A DNA stretch of 59,967 bases from a virus. A program made the position numbers and the translations under genes. This document shows, in pieces, positions 57,113-59,967 of this stretch. How positions within the stretch are numbered: position 1 is the first letter of the stretch; every line of letters starts with the position of its first letter. The stretch lies in the IMG/VR virus record IMGVR_UViG_3300025098_000041, positions 1 to 59,967 of that record; one strand, written 5' to 3'. The notes under the pieces were generated by a model. The model was given only the letters and a program-made list of their open reading frames with translations. It was not told where the DNA came from and searched no databases.

Positions 57113-57347
57113 GGTGCTTTCCCTTCCGTTTTATGAGAGCCAAGGCGTCTACATCTGCCTGCAAATGGCGCTCTATTGACATTAATGCCCTCAACATGGC
57201 GTGAGCATCCTCACGTTTTTCCACCTCTTGGGCGCTGCTATTTGCGAAAGTCCTCATTTGGGTGTCTCGCAAATCTTTTATGGTTTCTACAAACCATTCA
57301 TTCTCTAACAGTGATCTTGAGCGTTTAGCTCTTTGCTCAATATCCAC
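57099..57347 (-). CDS. Small helical protein between portal and scaffold
   Basis: An 82-residue protein from a GTG at 57347, overlapping the portal stop. RDTQMRTFANSSAQEVEKRE is a conserved run I know from phage head clusters. Role unknown. Confidence 0.6.
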   Translation of the reverse strand: MDIEQRAKRSRSLLENEWFVETIKDLRDTQMRTFANSSAQEVEKREDAHAMLRALMSIERHLQADVDALALIKRKGKHRGND

Positions 57348-59433
57348 CCTGCATTCCTACTATATTGTTTGCCTGCTGCTCCGCTTTAATCTGAGCAACA
57401 TCTACTGATGTTCCATACTTACCTAATATCTCAGCTACCTTAACCGCAAGGTCTTGGATCATATCATCACGCGCCAAGTCATCATCAGCAGCTAATTTCT
57501 GCATTTTATACTGATAATCCATCTGCGCCTTAGTCATGTCTACTTGCGCTCTGGTTTGGGCTTTCATTTGCTCTGCCTGCAAGAATGCTGCATTCGGATC
57601 AGCTTGCTGGCCCGCCATCATTTGCTGCTCTTGTGCCGCCTGCTGCTGTTGCTGCATCATCTGCTGCTCAATCTCTGGAGACATAGGCATAAAGTAACGA
57701 TCTGCATTGCGTAGACCACCAATTGCTAACAAGTCAGCAAGAGTGTTTCTAATCTGCGTCAGAGACACAATTCCATTTTGTGGGCCATAGGCTTGGAATA
57801 CCTGTTGTTGGATCTGTAGGGCCTGCTGTAGCGCCGCTGCGCGTTCATTCTCGCGCCCTGTGCCGATACCTACATTTACCATCAAGTCCATGTCTGCATC
57901 CCACGCTCTGGGATCAACGGGAACAAACTGACCATTAAGGCGCATAATTTCTTCATTGTCAGAATGCTTAACCATCAGATCCAGCATCATGCGAAACATC
58001 TGACGCATACCGCCTTCTGCAAAGTTTCTGGCTATTACTTCTGCCTGACCTGTTTGACCTTCCTGAGATGCGGCAATTGCCGTTGCTGTAGAAGATTTCA
58101 AAACATCTGGATCAAGACCCTGCGCCATCTTTGAAACGCCTGTCTTGTTATCAACCGCTTGGTCAAAGTATTGCAGCGCTGGAAGTGTCTGACCCGCTGT
58201 AAACGGCACAGTCATTTCCATAACACTGTTTGGAGCCTTAACCCTAACGATGCGCCCAATCTCGTTATTTAACAAATCGTCTACGGCCACCTGACCATCT
58301 ACAATCTGCAATGCGGGGTTATTCGTCAATGCCACGTTGTCCAAAACACCGCGTAGCATAGATGTGGCCGCGTCTTGGTCATTCATAACCAAATCTACAA
58401 GAGAAGTGCCAAAGAAAGCGTGTGGCTCTGGATCGCACTCAAAGATCGCATATGGCGCATAATCAGCTTCATAGAAGTTAAGTATCTTATATGTAGAGCC
58501 AGCACACAGAAACTGATACAAGACAGGAACACCTGTGCCTTCTATATCCAGTTCCATATAGGCATTCGTTACCGTAATCTTCTTAGAAGCGCCTGAGATG
58601 TTTTCATCTTCGCTTTCATCTACAGAATAACCACGGCGCTCAAACTCAGCCTCATCATCAGTTACGCTGTATTCGCTACTATCCAAGCCAGATAAATCAT
58701 CTGGGCTAAACCCCATTGCAATCAAATCAGCAACGCGCATTTCTGTGCTGTGTCCACAGATGTAATAATCGTCAATGCCACGCGAATTTCTATCTACAAA
58801 GAAATCTTCTGGTGGGATGCTTTCTATGCAAATGTCACCCTTTGGAATAGACCTAGAAACCTTAACGTCATGCTCTGGAACCTCTATGTCTAAACCCTGC
58901 TCATCCAGAGAAGCATTGATCCGCATTTCATGCTCAAGAACCTCAATATCATCATCCTCTACAACCAAACCAAATTCTTCGTCTGTAAGGTTTGTGAAGG
59001 TGTGTATTTCTGTGTCTGTTTCTTCTTTATAGTAAACGTATCCAATGCCAACTTTCTTAACCATAGCATCTTGGAAAACATCGTTTAAAACACGATAACC
59101 ATCGTGCTGCTGGAACTTGTAAGAAACAAAGCTGGTTGCTTGTTCCGCAGCCGCAACATCTTCTGGGCCACGCGGCACAAACTCAACAGGCTTTTCGCTT
59201 GTTAAGAATATGCGCTGAATGCTTGGTTTTATACCGCGCACAACTTCCCGACACTTAGTTGCCACAACCTTGCTGCGACCTTCTTCATGCCCTATGTTTA
59301 CTTCGCCATCAAAGTAACGCTGTGATTTGATCCGCTGTGGCGCAATTTCGCTATCAATGAAATCCACCGCGTCTGTAATTGCTTTGGAAACAATGCTTTC
59401 AATCTGTGTTTGATCTAGTGGTTCTAAACGCAT
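57337..59433 (-). CDS. Portal protein (second head module)
   Basis: A 698-residue portal with the usual start LEPLDQTQIESIVSKAITDA, RIKSQRYFDGEVNIGHEEGR, SIQRIFLTSEKPVEFVPRGP and PPEDFFVDRNSRGIDDYYIC. The C-terminal 120 residues are Gln/Met-rich (QQMMQQQQQAAQEQQMM). Distinct from the 810-residue portal at 17474-19906. Its presence in the same window as another portal is unexpected. Confidence 0.85.
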   Translation of the reverse strand: MRLEPLDQTQIESIVSKAITDAVDFIDSEIAPQRIKSQRYFDGEVNIGHEEGRSKVVATKCREVVRGIKPSIQRIFLTSEKPVEFVPRGPEDVAAAEQATSFVSYKFQQHDGYRVLNDVFQDAMVKKVGIGYVYYKEETDTEIHTFTNLTDEEFGLVVEDDDIEVLEHEMRINASLDEQGLDIEVPEHDVKVSRSIPKGDICIESIPPEDFFVDRNSRGIDDYYICGHSTEMRVADLIAMGFSPDDLSGLDSSEYSVTDDEAEFERRGYSVDESEDENISGASKKITVTNAYMELDIEGTGVPVLYQFLCAGSTYKILNFYEADYAPYAIFECDPEPHAFFGTSLVDLVMNDQDAATSMLRGVLDNVALTNNPALQIVDGQVAVDDLLNNEIGRIVRVKAPNSVMEMTVPFTAGQTLPALQYFDQAVDNKTGVSKMAQGLDPDVLKSSTATAIAASQEGQTGQAEVIARNFAEGGMRQMFRMMLDLMVKHSDNEEIMRLNGQFVPVDPRAWDADMDLMVNVGIGTGRENERAAALQQALQIQQQVFQAYGPQNGIVSLTQIRNTLADLLAIGGLRNADRYFMPMSPEIEQQMMQQQQQAAQEQQMMAGQQADPNAAFLQAEQMKAQTRAQVDMTKAQMDYQYKMQKLAADDDLARDDMIQDLAVKVAEILGKYGTSVDVAQIKAEQQANNIVGMQGGY

Positions 59434-59443
59434 TTATTGTCTC

Positions 59444-59967
59444 CTACTGCGTCAACAAGCCTACGCCCATCATGGGCAAGCCACTTTCAGGCTTCAAACC
59501 TGTCGCTTCCATTGCTTGTTGCTCTGTGGGCTTTTGCGCCCCAACACCAAGATAATACATTGCACGATTATATGCATAATCTCTAGCTTCTTGAGAAACT
59601 TTCCGACCCATCTGTACCTGACGCATTACGTTTAAAGCGCGAACAGCATCATCTGTTCCCACCTCAGTCAACGCTCTTGCAATATCGTTATAGATGCTCA
59701 TGCGTTGGTTTTCTGTGAACTCATCAGTAAAACCCGTCAACTCACTTACAATCTTTCTCGTAGCCTCTAGTGGTTGACCGCGCAGCAATGACGTAGCTGG
59801 CCCTGCTGAAGTCATTTCCTCTATGCCTTTTTGCGTTGATTGGCGAATAGCTGTAGCACTGTTGCGTGATAGACCAGCGCGAGTAATTGCTGCCTGACCT
59901 ACTTGATCAATTTGACGCAAGAAATCATCTGTCTGTTCACCCATTACCGCTGTAATTTTTTCTCTTG
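59444..59967 (-). CDS. Virion protein, C-terminal part (cut by window end)
   Basis: The frame is open to the right edge (upstream of the ATG at 59944 it reads REKITAV), so this is probably the C-terminus of a large protein. Helical, with ITRAGLSRNSATAIRQSTQK, LLRGQPLEATRKIVSELTGF and RDYAYNRAMYYLGVGAQKP. It resembles internal virion proteins by composition. Only about 170 residues are visible. Confidence 0.55.
   Translation of the reverse strand, partial: REKITAVMGEQTDDFLRQIDQVGQAAITRAGLSRNSATAIRQSTQKGIEEMTSAGPATSLLRGQPLEATRKIVSELTGFTDEFTENQRMSIYNDIARALTEVGTDDAVRALNVMRQVQMGRKVSQEARDYAYNRAMYYLGVGAQKPTEQQAMEATGLKPESGLPMMGVGLLTQ

Noticed and set aside
1-59967. Prophage with integration genes or tRNA attachment site
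   Set aside because: No integrase, excisionase, repressor cluster, tRNA or bacterial flank could be found on either strand.

Overview
This window looks like DNA of uncultured, probably marine, tailed double-stranded DNA phages (Caudoviricetes). The host was most likely an alphaproteobacterium. The reasons are dense, overlapping genes in long same-strand runs, a full virion and packaging set, a holin resembling the gene-transfer-agent holin of alphaproteobacteria, and many small structural families that I associate with marine phage genomes. I see no integrase, excisionase, tRNA, rRNA, insertion sequence or CRISPR array, and no recognisable DNA polymerase.

Layout. Positions 1-27418 form one minus-strand late block, read from right to left. 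It holds a 1442-residue tail or ejection protein with a lysozyme-like domain, terL, a cysteine-rich protein, portal, small head proteins, a GroES-like co-chaperonin, scaffold, decoration and major capsid proteins, small basic proteins, neck and tail adaptors, a 15-repeat tail fibre and further fibres. About 460 bases upstream of it (27419-27882) hold a control region with five copies of a 12-base element. Positions 27883-31056 carry an amidoligase, small genes and terS, separated by repeat-rich intergenic DNA. Positions 31484-34660 are a plus-strand early block: small unknown proteins, a gamma-glutamylcyclotransferase-like protein, a candidate small RNA and a Fis-type DNA-binding protein. Positions 34725-44126 are minus-strand replication and recombination genes: primase-helicase, RecB/Cas4-like nuclease, SF2 helicase, a second nuclease-like protein, SSB-like protein, Sak4-like ATPase and a ParB-like protein. 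Short plus-strand genes follow up to 45122. Positions 45119-52137 (minus) encode internal or tail virion proteins, and 52207-54276 the lysis cassette. Positions 54296-59967 hold a second, different head module (SU10-type capsid protein, scaffold, portal and a truncated virion protein).

How it fits together. The first 127 bases are identical to 53671-53797, and the homology continues in diverged form to about 54305. Each of the two unlike head modules joins this same lysis cassette. The simplest reading is that 1-53670 is a closed circular or circularly permuted phage genome of 53,670 bp. In that reading a single late operon runs from 27418 down to 1, wraps to 53670 and ends at 45119, facing a convergent gene. 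The last 6.3 kb would then be the arm of a related phage joined through a shared assembly k-mer. A real genome with two capsid modules is the less likely alternative.

The most interesting content is (1) the amidoligase, with a C-terminal helix-turn-helix-like segment, together with the cyclotransferase and its coupled membrane peptide; (2) a dense set of unexplained regulatory repeats in the early region (CAAGGTACCCTA, TATCCCA, ACGT cores, CCCGAACAATT and heptad CCCGAA arrays); (3) a candidate 84-nt small RNA; (4) overlapping genes that carry recognisable motifs in two frames; and (5) a cupredoxin-like copper site and calcium-binding loops in virion proteins.
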